Below, in pieces: positions 36,212 to 44,128 of a stretch of 64,000 nucleotides of DNA; the stretch's first letter is position 1, and the number at the start of each line of letters is the position of its first letter. The stretch comes from Robiginitalea myxolifaciens (GTDB lineage: Bacteria; Bacteroidota; Bacteroidia; Flavobacteriales; Flavobacteriaceae), in the NCBI RefSeq assembly GCF_900115205.1, contig NZ_FOYQ01000001.1, positions 281,736 to 345,735 on the forward strand, written 5' to 3'. The notes under the pieces were generated by a model. The model was given only the letters and a program-made list of their open reading frames with translations. It was not told the origin of the DNA and made no database searches. The translations under genes were made by a program, and so were the position numbers.

Positions 36212-36868
36212 TCAGGCAAATCGTTCTTTCACAAGGAATTTACCCAGGTCTACCACGCTTTCGATGGGGCTGAAATCTAAGAGATCGAACAAGGTGTTTA
36301 CAGATTTTTCGATAGCCATATCTGTTTTCTCCTGAGCCGGGGAAGTATCCCGTGACCAGAAACGCAAAAGGAAAAGCCAGTGTACCCAAACCCCTTCTGA
36401 GAAAATTTGCCTACGGGCCTGGGATAGTTTACCCTGCCCGTCTGCTTCCTCCTGAGGTAGGGTTTCTGCGTATTGCCGCAGACCGCGACGCAGGCCACGC
36501 AGTTGTCGCATCTCGGAGAGGTCTTTCTGCCCGTTGCGCACTACAAAGAGGGCGTAAGAACGGTTCAGGGTTAAAATTTCGAAGAAGGTATAGTAAAAGG
36601 CCAGCATTCGTTCCCGGGTGCCATAGTCCTGGTATCCCTTATCTTTTTCGAGCAGCGAGAGGGTTTGATCTAAAAATGCAACCCAGACAGCTTCTTTTAA
36701 AGTTTCCAGGGACCCGAAGTGCGTGTAAAAGTCCTCCTCCGGAATCTCAGCGACCCGGCAAAAGCTGTATTCATTGGACGGGTAGGCATCGCGCTCCAGG
36801 GTTTGGTGCATGTATGCCGAGATGAGTTGTTCTTTAGTTACCGGTTTCTTCTTTTTAGTTGCCGCCAT
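36212..36868 (-). CDS. TetR family transcriptional regulator
   Basis: A 218-residue protein with a lysine-rich start (M-A-A-T-K-K-K-K-P), a TetR-type HTH around residues 15-60 (Y-S-F-C-R-V-A-E-I-P-E-E-D-F-Y-T-H-F-G-S) and a helical ligand-binding region. The HTH is followed by L-E-T-L-K-E, as in many Bacteroidota TetR proteins. It is the first gene in the pair with the ABC1 kinase and may control it. An inverted repeat 34 bp upstream (36902-36932) is a candidate operator. Confidence 0.82.
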   Translation of the reverse strand: MAATKKKKPVTKEQLISAYMHQTLERDAYPSNEYSFCRVAEIPEEDFYTHFGSLETLKEAVWVAFLDQTLSLLEKDKGYQDYGTRERMLAFYYTFFEILTLNRSYALFVVRNGQKDLSEMRQLRGLRRGLRQYAETLPQEEADGQGKLSQARRQIFSEGVWVHWLFLLRFWSRDTSPAQEKTDMAIEKSVNTLFDLLDFSPIESVVDLGKFLVKERFA

Positions 36869-37198
36869 CGGGTAAATCTTAAGGAGTATTTGGTGAGAAT
36901 AAAAAACGCGCTTTCAGGGAAAACGCGTTTTTCAAACAACCTAACCAATTAATAAACAAACTGATTTCAGACTTCTAATGCGTTTATGGCATCGATCATC
37001 ATCCATCGATAGGTCAAAGATAATAATGTTTAACTTTTCTGCAAATTTGTTAAACAAAAAATCGTGTTAAAGTTTTTACAAAAAATATACCCCCCGCTAT
37101 CGTGTCATCTTGTCACGCCTGATCTCAATTTGTCACCCTGGGCTGTTTTGGTATTTTTTTTGACTTTCATCTGAAGATTATTCTAAAATTAAATAGCA
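36869..37198. other. Intergenic region between the TetR gene and htpG
   Basis: This 330-bp AT-rich gap between divergent genes contains no coding frame that I can support. Near the TetR side is a 9-bp inverted repeat (36902-36932). Near htpG, TTGTCAC occurs at 37110-37116 and again at 37130-37136, 20 bp apart, with a related GTGTCAT at 37102-37108. A T-rich tract (37153-37160) lies before the htpG start. No promoter is clear. Confidence 0.5.
36902..36932. promoter_or_regulatory. Inverted repeat upstream of the TetR regulator
   Basis: AAAAACGCG (36902-36910) and CGCGTTTTT (36924-36932) are perfect 9-bp arms around a 13-nt loop. It may be a TetR operator or a terminator-like hairpin; the plus strand ends in five T, but there is no plus-strand gene just upstream, so I favour an operator. 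Confidence 0.4.
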
Positions 37199-39088
37199 AT
37201 GGCTACAGGTAAAATCAACGTTTCGGTTGACAATATTTTTCCACTTATAAAGAAGTTTCTCTACAGCGACCATGAAATATTCTTAAGGGAATTGATTTCA
37301 AATGCTACGGACGCGACCCTGAAGCTCAAACACCTGACTTCCATAGGAGAGGCTAAAGTAGAATACGGCAATCCTCAGATCGAGGTTAAGGTTAACAAAG
37401 ATGCTAAGACCCTGCATATATCGGATCAGGGAATTGGGATGACCGAAGAGGAAGTTACCAAATACATCAATGAGGTCGCTTTCTCGGGAGCAGAGGAGTT
37501 TTTGGATAAGTACAAGGACGCCGGGAAGGATGCCGGAATCATTGGGCATTTCGGATTAGGTTTCTATTCGGCCTTTATGGTTGCCGATAAGGTGGAGATC
37601 ATTACTAAAAGTTTTAAGGATGCCCCTTCGGTGCACTGGTCCTGCGAGGGCAATCCGGAATTCGAATTAACGGAAGGTACCCGGGAAGAGCGGGGAACGG
37701 AAATAATCCTGCATATCGCTGAGGACAGCGAGGAATTCCTGGAAGAAGGCAGGATTCGCGAACTGTTGCAGAAGTATAATAAGTTCATGCCGGTTCCCAT
37801 AAAGTTCGGAACCCGTACGGAGACGTTGCCTAAACCCGAAGGCGCAGCAGAAGACGAGCCAGCACCTACCCAGGAAGTAGATGACATCATCAACAATCCT
37901 AATCCGGCCTGGACTAAAAAGCCTACGGACCTCAAGGACGAAGACTACGGTGCTTTTTACCGCGAGCTCTACCCGATGCAATTCGAGGAGCCACTCTTTA
38001 ACATCCACTTAAATGTGGATTATCCCTTCAACCTTACGGGGATTCTCTATTTCCCAAAACTCAAGAATGACCTGAACCTACAGAAAGACAGGATTCAACT
38101 GTATCAGAACCAGGTATTTGTAACGGATAATGTAGAGGGTATTGTTCCGGAATTCCTGACCATGCTGCGCGGGGTTATCGATTCCCCGGACATTCCATTA
38201 AACGTAAGTCGCTCGTACTTGCAGGCCGATGGAGCAGTTAAAAAGATTTCCTCTTACATCACCCGAAAGGTTGCCGACAAACTGCAATCCCTGTTTAAGG
38301 AAGATCGCGAGGCATTTGAGCAAAAGTGGAACGACATTAAGATCGTTATCGAATACGGAATGCTCAGTGAGGAGAAATTCTATGAAAAGGCCGACGGGTT
38401 CGCTTTGTATCCAACCGTGGATGGCGCCTATTACACCTTTGAAGAGCTCAAGGAGAAAATCGCTCCCCAGCAAACGGATAAGGACGGGAAATGCGTGATT
38501 CTCTACGCCTCGGAAACCGAAGCACAGCACAGCTATATCGAAGCGGCTAAAGAAAAGGGATACGAAGTCTTGCTGATGGACAGCCCGATTGTTTCCCACC
38601 TGATGCAGAAATTGGAAGGGGACAAGGAAAAGATCAGCTTTGCCCGGGTAGATGCCGATCCCCTGGAAAAACTGATCCAGAAGGAGGAGAAGCAGATTTC
38701 CAAACTGTCGGAGGAAGAGCAGGAAACCCTGAAAGGCCAGTTGCAAGGTGTTCTTGGCGAACAAAGTTCGTTTACTGTACAGCTGGAGGCTATGGATAGT
38801 AAGCAAGCTCCCTTTGTTATCACTGAACCCGAATTTATGCGGCGGATGAAGGAAATGCAGCAGACTGGTGGCGGGGGTATGTTCGGCATGGGAAATATGC
38901 CGGAAATGTACAACCTGGTGGTAAACACCAACCACCCGCTAACCGGGGAAATCCTCAATACCAAAACAGATAAGAAGCGGGAGCGACTGATCCGGCAATC
39001 CCTGGATCTCGCACGCCTTTCCAAGGGCCTGCTAAAAGGCGAAGAACTCACCAAGTTTATCGCGCGTTCGTACGATATGGTAAAGTAA
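37199..39088 (+). CDS. htpG: Molecular chaperone HtpG (Hsp90)
   Basis: A 629-residue Hsp90 homologue. The ATP-binding N domain shows E-L-I-S-N-A-T-D-A near residue 32, D-Q-G-I-G-M near 80 and G-H-F-G-L-G-F-Y-S-A near 121, followed by a charged linker, the middle domain with N-V-S-R-S-Y-L-Q, and the C-terminal dimerisation region. Two differences from the common E. coli form are N-A-T-D rather than N-A-S-D and a longer acidic insert near 220-235. A DoxX-like gene follows 18 bp later. Confidence 0.96.
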   Translation: MATGKINVSVDNIFPLIKKFLYSDHEIFLRELISNATDATLKLKHLTSIGEAKVEYGNPQIEVKVNKDAKTLHISDQGIGMTEEEVTKYINEVAFSGAEEFLDKYKDAGKDAGIIGHFGLGFYSAFMVADKVEIITKSFKDAPSVHWSCEGNPEFELTEGTREERGTEIILHIAEDSEEFLEEGRIRELLQKYNKFMPVPIKFGTRTETLPKPEGAAEDEPAPTQEVDDIINNPNPAWTKKPTDLKDEDYGAFYRELYPMQFEEPLFNIHLNVDYPFNLTGILYFPKLKNDLNLQKDRIQLYQNQVFVTDNVEGIVPEFLTMLRGVIDSPDIPLNVSRSYLQADGAVKKISSYITRKVADKLQSLFKEDREAFEQKWNDIKIVIEYGMLSEEKFYEKADGFALYPTVDGAYYTFEELKEKIAPQQTDKDGKCVILYASETEAQHSYIEAAKEKGYEVLLMDSPIVSHLMQKLEGDKEKISFARVDADPLEKLIQKEEKQISKLSEEEQETLKGQLQGVLGEQSSFTVQLEAMDSKQAPFVITEPEFMRRMKEMQQTGGGGMFGMGNMPEMYNLVVNTNHPLTGEILNTKTDKKRERLIRQSLDLARLSKGLLKGEELTKFIARSYDMVK

Positions 39089-39106
39089 GTTCCGTATCTT
39101 TTCGGC

Positions 39107-39490
39107 ATGGAATTCCCCTGGCATTACTATATGATGGCCGGTATGTATATCGTTGCCGGGCTGATGCATTGGATCTTCCCGAAAGCCTATATCGCGATCA
39201 TGCCTCCGAATTTCCCTTCAAAGAAGGCTATGGTTTGGTGGAGCGGCTTCTTCGAAGTCCTGGCAGGCCTTGCCCTGTTGGCCGTAAGTTTTGGCTGGTT
39301 CAATTCGCAGCTTCCCAATTTAAAGGCCATTGCCTTATGGGGAATTGTTCTGATGCTGGTGGCATTCCTGCCCGTCCACCTCTATATGGTCCGGGAACCT
39401 CAGCGCTTTGCTAACATTCCAAAGGTGGCCTTATGGCTGCGTTTACCGTTACAGGGATTCTTAATTTACTGGGCCTTGTTTTACTTGTAG
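39107..39490 (+). CDS. Small DoxX/MauE-like membrane protein
   Basis: A 127-residue integral membrane protein with four hydrophobic helices (around 10-25, 45-62, 75-90 and 105-124) and charged loops, matching DoxX-like proteins. M-H-W-I-F-P-K-A-Y and R-E-P-Q-R-F are features seen in this family. Function is unknown. The ATG at 39107 is used; a TATCTTTTCG element lies only 2 bp upstream (39095-39104), so an internal ATG at 39131 could be the real start. The 3' end overlaps a convergent minus-strand gene by 10 bp. Confidence 0.72.
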   Translation: MEFPWHYYMMAGMYIVAGLMHWIFPKAYIAIMPPNFPSKKAMVWWSGFFEVLAGLALLAVSFGWFNSQLPNLKAIALWGIVLMLVAFLPVHLYMVREPQRFANIPKVALWLRLPLQGFLIYWALFYL

Positions 39491-39924
39491 AAACTCAAAT
39501 GCTGTTGCGCCATTTTCTGTATGCGATAAATCGATATCATTGCAAAAAACATGAAAGCCAGACCCGCCCAACCATAACTGCTGGGTAAGCCGGGTAAATC
39601 CCAGGAAGGAATTTGAAACGATTCTGTATAGGCGAGAACGCGGCTGAATTGGTCTTCCAGTGGATTGCTCACAGCACTCAAAAGAGAATCGCCTTGCGAA
39701 TAATATATACCCCCAAAAAGCAGGAGGCCAAACCAACCCGCTACCCAATACAGGGTGCGTTTCGAAAGTAAGGGAGCAACGCTTATCTCTTCTGTAATCG
39801 GGGAGCTTGCCTCAGGTAAGGCCTGGATCTTGTCCATAACACCCTTACTAAATCCCTCAGGGGCTTTTTCGGTGGCATCTGCCATCAAGGATTTCCAATC
39901 CCAGTTGTTTTGATCAGCTTCCAT
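39481..39924 (-). CDS. Membrane protein, probable anti-sigma factor
   Basis: A 147-residue protein with a hydrophilic N-terminal half (~55 residues) and two hydrophobic segments (residues ~60-78 and ~115-135). No family was recognised. It overlaps the start-side end of the ECF sigma gene by 11 bp on the same strand, the usual position of an anti-sigma factor, so this is an inference from context. Its own end overlaps the DoxX-like gene by 10 bp on the opposite strand. Confidence 0.6.
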   Translation of the reverse strand: MEADQNNWDWKSLMADATEKAPEGFSKGVMDKIQALPEASSPITEEISVAPLLSKRTLYWVAGWFGLLLFGGIYYSQGDSLLSAVSNPLEDQFSRVLAYTESFQIPSWDLPGLPSSYGWAGLAFMFFAMISIYRIQKMAQQHLSFYK

Positions 39925-40498
39925 AATTCTGTAACCATTTATCGCATTGGTGCTCTTGTATAAAAGTCAGCATTCGCTGACGTGCCCGATATAGTCTAAT
40001 CTTCACGGTATTGGGCTGTAGCCCCATTATCTCTCCTACTTCCTTTAAAGAGAGCTCCTGCAGGTAGTGCAAACTGAGTACCGAACGATCCTCCTCGGTA
40101 AGGGAATCCAGTACGGTTTTAATAAATTCCCCCCGTTCCTCATCCATAAGGGCAGTCCAGGTGGTATTGGCACTGGCAGCAGGGTTATCTTCCACAGCTA
40201 CCTCGTGCGTCACACGCCATTTCCGCTTTTCGCGATCACTCACATCCAAAGCGCGGTAATAGGCGATACGGTATAACCAGGTCGAAAATTTCGATTCCCC
40301 TTTAAAGCCCTCAAGGGCTTCGAAGGCCTTTACAAAGGCATCCTGTGCAACTTCTTCTGCAATTTCCCGATTCTTGACCACCCGCACGGCAAGGGTATAG
40401 ACCATATGCTGGTATTTATCCACCAGCAGGCCAAATGCCTGAACATCCCCTTCGCGTACGCTGCGAATGATCTCTTTATCGGTTGGTTGCAAAGTCAT
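39914..40498 (-). CDS. ECF-type RNA polymerase sigma factor
   Basis: A 194-residue sigma-70 family protein with region 2 (V-D-K-Y-Q-H-M-V-Y-T-L-A-V and the A-F-V-K-A-F-E-A-L...F-S-T-W-L-Y-R-I-A-Y element) and region 4 (L-P... S-L-K-E-V-G-E-I-M-G-L-Q-P-N-T-V-K-I-R-L-Y-R helix-turn-helix). No region 1.1 or 3 is present, so it is extracytoplasmic-function type. It is followed by a probable membrane anti-sigma protein and faces the DUF6249 gene across a 139-bp gap, which may hold its promoter. Confidence 0.92.
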   Translation of the reverse strand: MTLQPTDKEIIRSVREGDVQAFGLLVDKYQHMVYTLAVRVVKNREIAEEVAQDAFVKAFEALEGFKGESKFSTWLYRIAYYRALDVSDREKRKWRVTHEVAVEDNPAASANTTWTALMDEERGEFIKTVLDSLTEEDRSVLSLHYLQELSLKEVGEIMGLQPNTVKIRLYRARQRMLTFIQEHQCDKWLQNYGS

Positions 40499-40637
40499 TA
40501 TACCGATATGACGACATTAATTCAATTAAGGTTACACTTGTCGTTCAAAAAAAAATTACTCTTTGCCGTAACCACATTGAAAAATATTCCGTCCTATGAA
40601 CAAAACAAATAACATCAATCATTTAAAATTATAAAAA

Positions 40638-40988
40638 ATGGGATCTGAAGTAATTGTAATATTAACCATCTTTTCGGCGCTTTTCGGAGTTTGCTATCTG
40701 TATTTCTCCACCCGAAACAAGGAGCGCATGGCGCTCATCGAAAAAGGAGCTGACGCCAGTATTTTTACCCGTTCACCTCAGCGTGCAGCTCCGGTGTGGC
40801 GCATTTTAACCCTGAACTTTGCACTGCTGCTTATGGGCATTGGAGCAGGAGTAATGGTAGGCGGTATTTTACACCACTTACTACGCGTCGATTATGAAAT
40901 AGCCATGCCAGGATCAATCTTCCTGCTTGCGGGAACAGGCTTGCTGATCGCCTTTTTTATCGTTAAAAAAATGTCTCAAGAGCAATAG
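40638..40988 (+). CDS. DUF6249-type small membrane protein
   Basis: A 116-residue protein with three hydrophobic segments (residues 5-23, ~55-78 and ~90-108) and a charged N-R-N-K-E-R-M-A-L-I-E-K-G-A-D loop, which I recognise as the DUF6249 pattern. Function unknown. It is divergent from the ECF sigma factor, so it may be one of its targets; that is an inference. A possible promoter (TTG 40538-40540, then TACTCTTTG ending 40565) lies upstream and an intrinsic terminator downstream. Confidence 0.72.
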   Translation: MGSEVIVILTIFSALFGVCYLYFSTRNKERMALIEKGADASIFTRSPQRAAPVWRILTLNFALLLMGIGAGVMVGGILHHLLRVDYEIAMPGSIFLLAGTGLLIAFFIVKKMSQEQ

Positions 40989-41020
40989 TATGTGAATAAG
41001 GATCACCGCATCATGAGATA

Positions 41021-41044
41021 AGCCGCCTTCGGGCGGTTTTTTTT
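41021..41044 (+). terminator. Intrinsic terminator after the DUF6249 gene
   Basis: CCGCC (41023-41027) and GGCGG (41032-41036) form a stem with a TTCG loop, extended by A-T and G-T pairs, followed by eight T. A strong plus-strand terminator that also separates the MOSC gene. Confidence 0.85.
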
Positions 41045-41059
41045 ATACCTTCACAATCT

Positions 41060-41716
41060 ATGGAATCAGCAAATACTCCCCGGGTAGTTAGTACGAACAT
41101 TGCGCAGCCAACGGAAATCCAATGGCGGGGCAAAACTGAAATTACAGGCATTTACAAACGCCCGAAAGCTCTGGGGGTTTACCTTACACCGGAAGGGGTT
41201 CGCGGAGATACCATCGGGGATCGCAGGGTCCATGGCGACATCTTCAAGGCCGCATATTTATTCAACACGGATAACTATCCCTATTGGCAGGATCTGTATC
41301 CCGACCTGGAGTGGGACTATGGCCAATTTGGCGAAAACCTGAGTCTTGCAGGGTTGGATGAACAAAAGCTGATCCCGGGATCAGAGTATCAGCTCGGGGA
41401 AGCCCGGGTACGAGTTACCATTCCCAGGGAGCCCTGCTATAAACTGGGGATACGTTTCTCAGACCCTGAGGTAATTGAACGCTTTGTAGCCCATGGCAAA
41501 CCGGGGACCTATGTTCAGGTGCTCGAATCGGGATGGGTCCGGCCAGGAGACACTCTTACACTATTGAAAAAAAGCGAGTTAGGTATCAGCATTGCAGCAT
41601 ATTACGCCCTGTTATTCAGCCGGGACAAACCTGTCGACCAATTGAAGGCAGCCCTGGAAGTGCCCTTCCTCGGGGATCGAAAAAGGAAACTTTTCGAGGG
41701 CATGTTGGCCGAATAA
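41060..41716 (+). CDS. MOSC domain protein
   Basis: A 218-residue stand-alone MOSC (molybdenum cofactor sulfurase C-terminal) protein. The G-D-R-R-V-H-G segment near residue 57, F-G-E-N-L near 91 and the E-P-C-Y-K-L motif with the conserved Cys near 134 are typical of YiiM-like proteins. Those relatives use molybdenum cofactor in N-hydroxylated compound reduction. The modABC cluster elsewhere in the window would supply molybdenum, but the two loci are 37 kb apart. Confidence 0.88.
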   Translation: MESANTPRVVSTNIAQPTEIQWRGKTEITGIYKRPKALGVYLTPEGVRGDTIGDRRVHGDIFKAAYLFNTDNYPYWQDLYPDLEWDYGQFGENLSLAGLDEQKLIPGSEYQLGEARVRVTIPREPCYKLGIRFSDPEVIERFVAHGKPGTYVQVLESGWVRPGDTLTLLKKSELGISIAAYYALLFSRDKPVDQLKAALEVPFLGDRKRKLFEGMLAE

Positions 41717-41737
41717 ACGGCGTCAGGATCTTCCGGC

Positions 41738-41769
41738 AAAAAAAAAGGGAACCCCTTTGGGCTCCCTTT
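41738..41769 (-). terminator. Intrinsic terminator (minus strand) between convergent genes
   Basis: AAAGGGA (41744-41750) pairs with TCCCTTT (41763-41769). On the minus strand the hairpin is followed by nine T (complement of 41738-41746), so it ends the small exported-protein gene; it could also act weakly on the MOSC transcript. Confidence 0.75.
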
Positions 41770-41796
41770 CTCCGAATTAAACTAACTAAACATCCA

Positions 41797-42165
41797 CTAT
41801 CGGACAATTTTCAGAGTCTCTGAAAAATTCTCTTTTTCACCGCTCAGGGAAACTTCTACCCGATAGATTCCTTCGTAGGCTTTTTCAAAATTGATAGCCT
41901 TCTCAATAACGGTGGCATCCTTGATCCGCTCCATATAAAGGACGCGGTTCTCCTGATCCAGGACCTTCACGATTACGGTGTTGCCTTCCAGGTTCAGGAA
42001 GTTTACCAGAATGCGCTCCCCTTTTACCTTAAAGTGCGGATCTGCCAGATCTGCATAATTATTGGTAATTGCGGGAAGGGTCTTATCTGGATTGGCTGCC
42101 AGGGTATTAACACTGATAATACCCATAAGGAATAATGCGGCGATTTGAAATTTTTGCTTTTTCAT
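41797..42165 (-). CDS. Small exported protein of unknown function
   Basis: A 122-residue protein with an N-terminal signal peptide (lysine-rich start, hydrophobic core, cleavage near A-A-N at residue 25). The mature part is beta-rich with an I-L-V-N-F-L-N-L-E-G-N-T-V-I-V-K-V-L-D strand pair and a terminal E-T-L-K-I-V-R, similar in style to periplasmic Ig-like or T9SS-like C-terminal strands, but without the T9SS consensus. Not recognised as a named family. Regulatory-looking inverted repeats lie between it and the AraC gene. Confidence 0.6.
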   Translation of the reverse strand: MKKQKFQIAALFLMGIISVNTLAANPDKTLPAITNNYADLADPHFKVKGERILVNFLNLEGNTVIVKVLDQENRVLYMERIKDATVIEKAINFEKAYEGIYRVEVSLSGEKENFSETLKIVR

Positions 42166-42219
42166 GACGTGATATTTTTAAAATTACACAAGGACAAAGC
42201 TAGGGGTGCAGACCAGCCG

Positions 42220-42292
42220 AAACCACTAGTGGTTTATCCAATAATGGTGTTATTTTACCATCAGATAAGGTTAAATAATTCTTAAATGGTAA
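42220..42292. promoter_or_regulatory. Inverted repeats in the divergent region upstream of the AraC-family gene
   Basis: AAACCACTAGTGGTTT (42220-42235) is a 16-bp perfect palindrome. Further in, TTACCAT (42255-42261) and ATGGTAA (42286-42292) are inverted 7-bp repeats, and a related ATGGT lies at 42244-42248. The shared ATGGT/ACCA core suggests binding sites for one regulator, possibly the adjacent AraC-family protein. Binding itself is not shown. Confidence 0.4.
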
Positions 42293-42310
42293 TATTGCAC
42301 AGGTTTTGGT

Positions 42311-42318
42311 TAATTTTG
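42311..42318 (+). promoter_or_regulatory. -7 element of the AraC-family gene
   Basis: TAATTTTG is an exact TAnnTTTG match about 49 bp before the ATG at 42367. No TTG -33 element is properly spaced; the ATGGTAA repeat ends 18 bp upstream, which would suit activator-dependent initiation. Confidence 0.4.
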
Positions 42319-42366
42319 CGCAATCTTGTAGGGATTCTCGTATATAACTTCGAGTAAAAATTTGCT

Positions 42367-43239
42367 ATGCAGAAGGTTAAACCAGCATTTGAAGCAATTG
42401 CTCCTGACTTTGGGCATTCCTTCACCTATCAGAAATTCAGTTCTGACAGACCCAATAAGGACTTGATCTGGCATTACCACCCCGAAATTGAGTTGGTTTA
42501 TGTCAATGGGGGAAGTGGTCGACGTCAGATTGGGAGCCATATTTCCTCCTATACTGATGGGGATTTAATCCTTATCGGCTCCAACCTGCCCCACTGTGGT
42601 TTTACGGATGCCTATACCGGAAATCGCAGCGAATCCGTAGTCCAGATGAAACCCGACTTCCTCGGGAATCAATTCCTGGAGCTTCCCGAACTCCGGAATA
42701 TCCAGAATTTGTTTGCCAAGGCTAAAGGTGGCCTGGCGTTCGGCGGGGCCTCAAAAAAGAAAATAGGAGAAAAGATCGAAATCCTGGAGTATCAGTCCGA
42801 CTTCCAACGCCTGTTATCTATCCTCAACATCCTTAACGAGCTCGGGAGCAGCAAGGATGTTCAGATTCTCAATGCAGATCAGCTGATCGTGGAAACACAG
42901 ACAAAGGAAAATGACCGGATCAATATTATTTTCAATTATGTCAAATCCCACTATAAGGAATCGATAGCCCTTGAGGACATTGCAGATTTGGTTTATATGA
43001 CGGTTCCTTCATTTTGTCGCTACTTTAAAAAAGCGACAAACAAGACCTTTGTACAATTCGTAAACGAATACAGATTGGTTCATGCGTCAAATCTGCTTGC
43101 CGAGAACCAACTGGCGATTACGGAGATCTGCTATGAAAGTGGTTTCAACAATATTTCCCATTTCAACAAACTATTCCGGGAATTCACGGGGATGAAGCCT
43201 TCTGAATACCGCAATCAGCTTAAAACGGTAATGGCTTGA
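42367..43239 (+). CDS. AraC family transcriptional regulator
   Basis: A 290-residue regulator with an N-terminal cupin-like sensor (W-H-Y-H-P-E-I-E-L near residue 35 and L-P-H-C-G near 75) and a C-terminal double helix-turn-helix (I-A-L-E-D-I-A-D-L-V-Y-M near 200, then F-N-N-I-S-H-F-N-K-L-F-R-E-F near 260). It is likely to sense a sugar-like or other small ligand; the signal is unknown. The AlkB-like gene starts on its stop codon, so the two are translationally coupled. Inverted repeats upstream suggest autoregulation. Confidence 0.88.
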   Translation: MQKVKPAFEAIAPDFGHSFTYQKFSSDRPNKDLIWHYHPEIELVYVNGGSGRRQIGSHISSYTDGDLILIGSNLPHCGFTDAYTGNRSESVVQMKPDFLGNQFLELPELRNIQNLFAKAKGGLAFGGASKKKIGEKIEILEYQSDFQRLLSILNILNELGSSKDVQILNADQLIVETQTKENDRINIIFNYVKSHYKESIALEDIADLVYMTVPSFCRYFKKATNKTFVQFVNEYRLVHASNLLAENQLAITEICYESGFNNISHFNKLFREFTGMKPSEYRNQLKTVMA

Positions 43240-43829
43240 GCAAAGAAACCCCAGGTCTGAAAGACTTACCCGAATGCGATATTCGGTTAACTGAGGATTT
43301 CCTGGATCCCCGGGAGGCCTGGGACATTTATCATACATTACTGGAGGAAACTCCCTGGAGACAAGACAATGTAAAGGTCTTTGGAAAGGTCTATGCCCAA
43401 CCCCGGCTTACCGCGCTTTATGATATCCATGGTAAATCCTATACCTATTCGGGCCTGACTTTAAACCCGCATCCCTTTACCCCGCTGTTGGATAATTTAC
43501 GGAAACGAATAGCTGCTGCAAGCGGTGCGGAATTCAGTACCTGCCTGCTCAACCTCTACCGGGATGGGAATGACAGCAATGGCTGGCATGCCGATAACGA
43601 GGCTGCCCTGGGCACCAACCCGGTCATTGCTTCATTAAGCCTGGGAGCTACCCGGCAATTTAAACTCAAGCACCGGGAGGATAAAAGCCTTCGTACCTCG
43701 GTACCCCTTACCCATGGAAGCCTATTACTGATGCAAGGGGAAACCCAACATCGTTGGCTGCACCAGATTCCCAAAACCCGAAAGGCCGTTGACCCGAGGA
43801 TCAACCTTACCTTCAGGCGATTGTATTAA
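43236..43829 (+). CDS. AlkB-like 2-oxoglutarate/Fe(II) dioxygenase
   Basis: A 197-residue dioxygenase of the AlkB type, repairing alkylated bases or acting on RNA/protein in relatives. The HxD...H iron site is W-H-A-D near residue 118 and H-R-W-L-H near 172, and the 2-oxoglutarate-binding Arg lies in R-I-N-L-T-F-R near the end. T-Y-S-G is the substrate-side loop. The start is a TTG that overlaps the AraC-family stop codon; there is no in-frame ATG early in the gene. No adaptive-response regulator of the Ada type is next to it. Confidence 0.86.
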   Translation: MSKETPGLKDLPECDIRLTEDFLDPREAWDIYHTLLEETPWRQDNVKVFGKVYAQPRLTALYDIHGKSYTYSGLTLNPHPFTPLLDNLRKRIAAASGAEFSTCLLNLYRDGNDSNGWHADNEAALGTNPVIASLSLGATRQFKLKHREDKSLRTSVPLTHGSLLLMQGETQHRWLHQIPKTRKAVDPRINLTFRRLY

Positions 43830-43840
43830 CTTTGCACCCT

Positions 43841-44125
43841 ATGGAACTACCTGAATTCACAGAGCGGGAGCTCGATCGGATCATCGAAATGGCCTGGGAA
43901 GACCGTACCCCGTTTGAAGCCATCACCTTTCAGTTCGGCATTCCGGAAGAGTCGGTTATCACCCTGATGCGACGGGAACTCAAACCTTCCTCCTTCAAAC
44001 GCTGGCGCAAGCGCGTTCAGGGCCGTTCCACCAAACATGCCAAACGCAGGCCGGAAGAGGTAAATCGTTTTAAATCGAACCAGCAGCGGGCTATAAGCGG
44101 AAACCGGATTTCCAAATCGCGGTAG
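43841..44125 (+). CDS. TIGR03643 family protein
   Basis: A 94-residue basic protein. The N-terminal E-L-D-R-I-I-E-M-A-W-E-D-R-T-P-F-E-A-I segment and F-G-I-P-E-E-S-V-I-x-L-M-R match TIGR03643, a small helix-turn-helix-like family of unknown function; the C-terminal ~45 residues are strongly Arg/Lys-rich. I use ATG 43841; TTG 43832 would add three residues. A TAACTTTG element (43827-43834) sits just before the start. It converges with the S1/P1 nuclease gene 3 bp away. Confidence 0.82.
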   Translation: MELPEFTERELDRIIEMAWEDRTPFEAITFQFGIPEESVITLMRRELKPSSFKRWRKRVQGRSTKHAKRRPEEVNRFKSNQQRAISGNRISKSR

Positions 44126-44128
44126 TAT

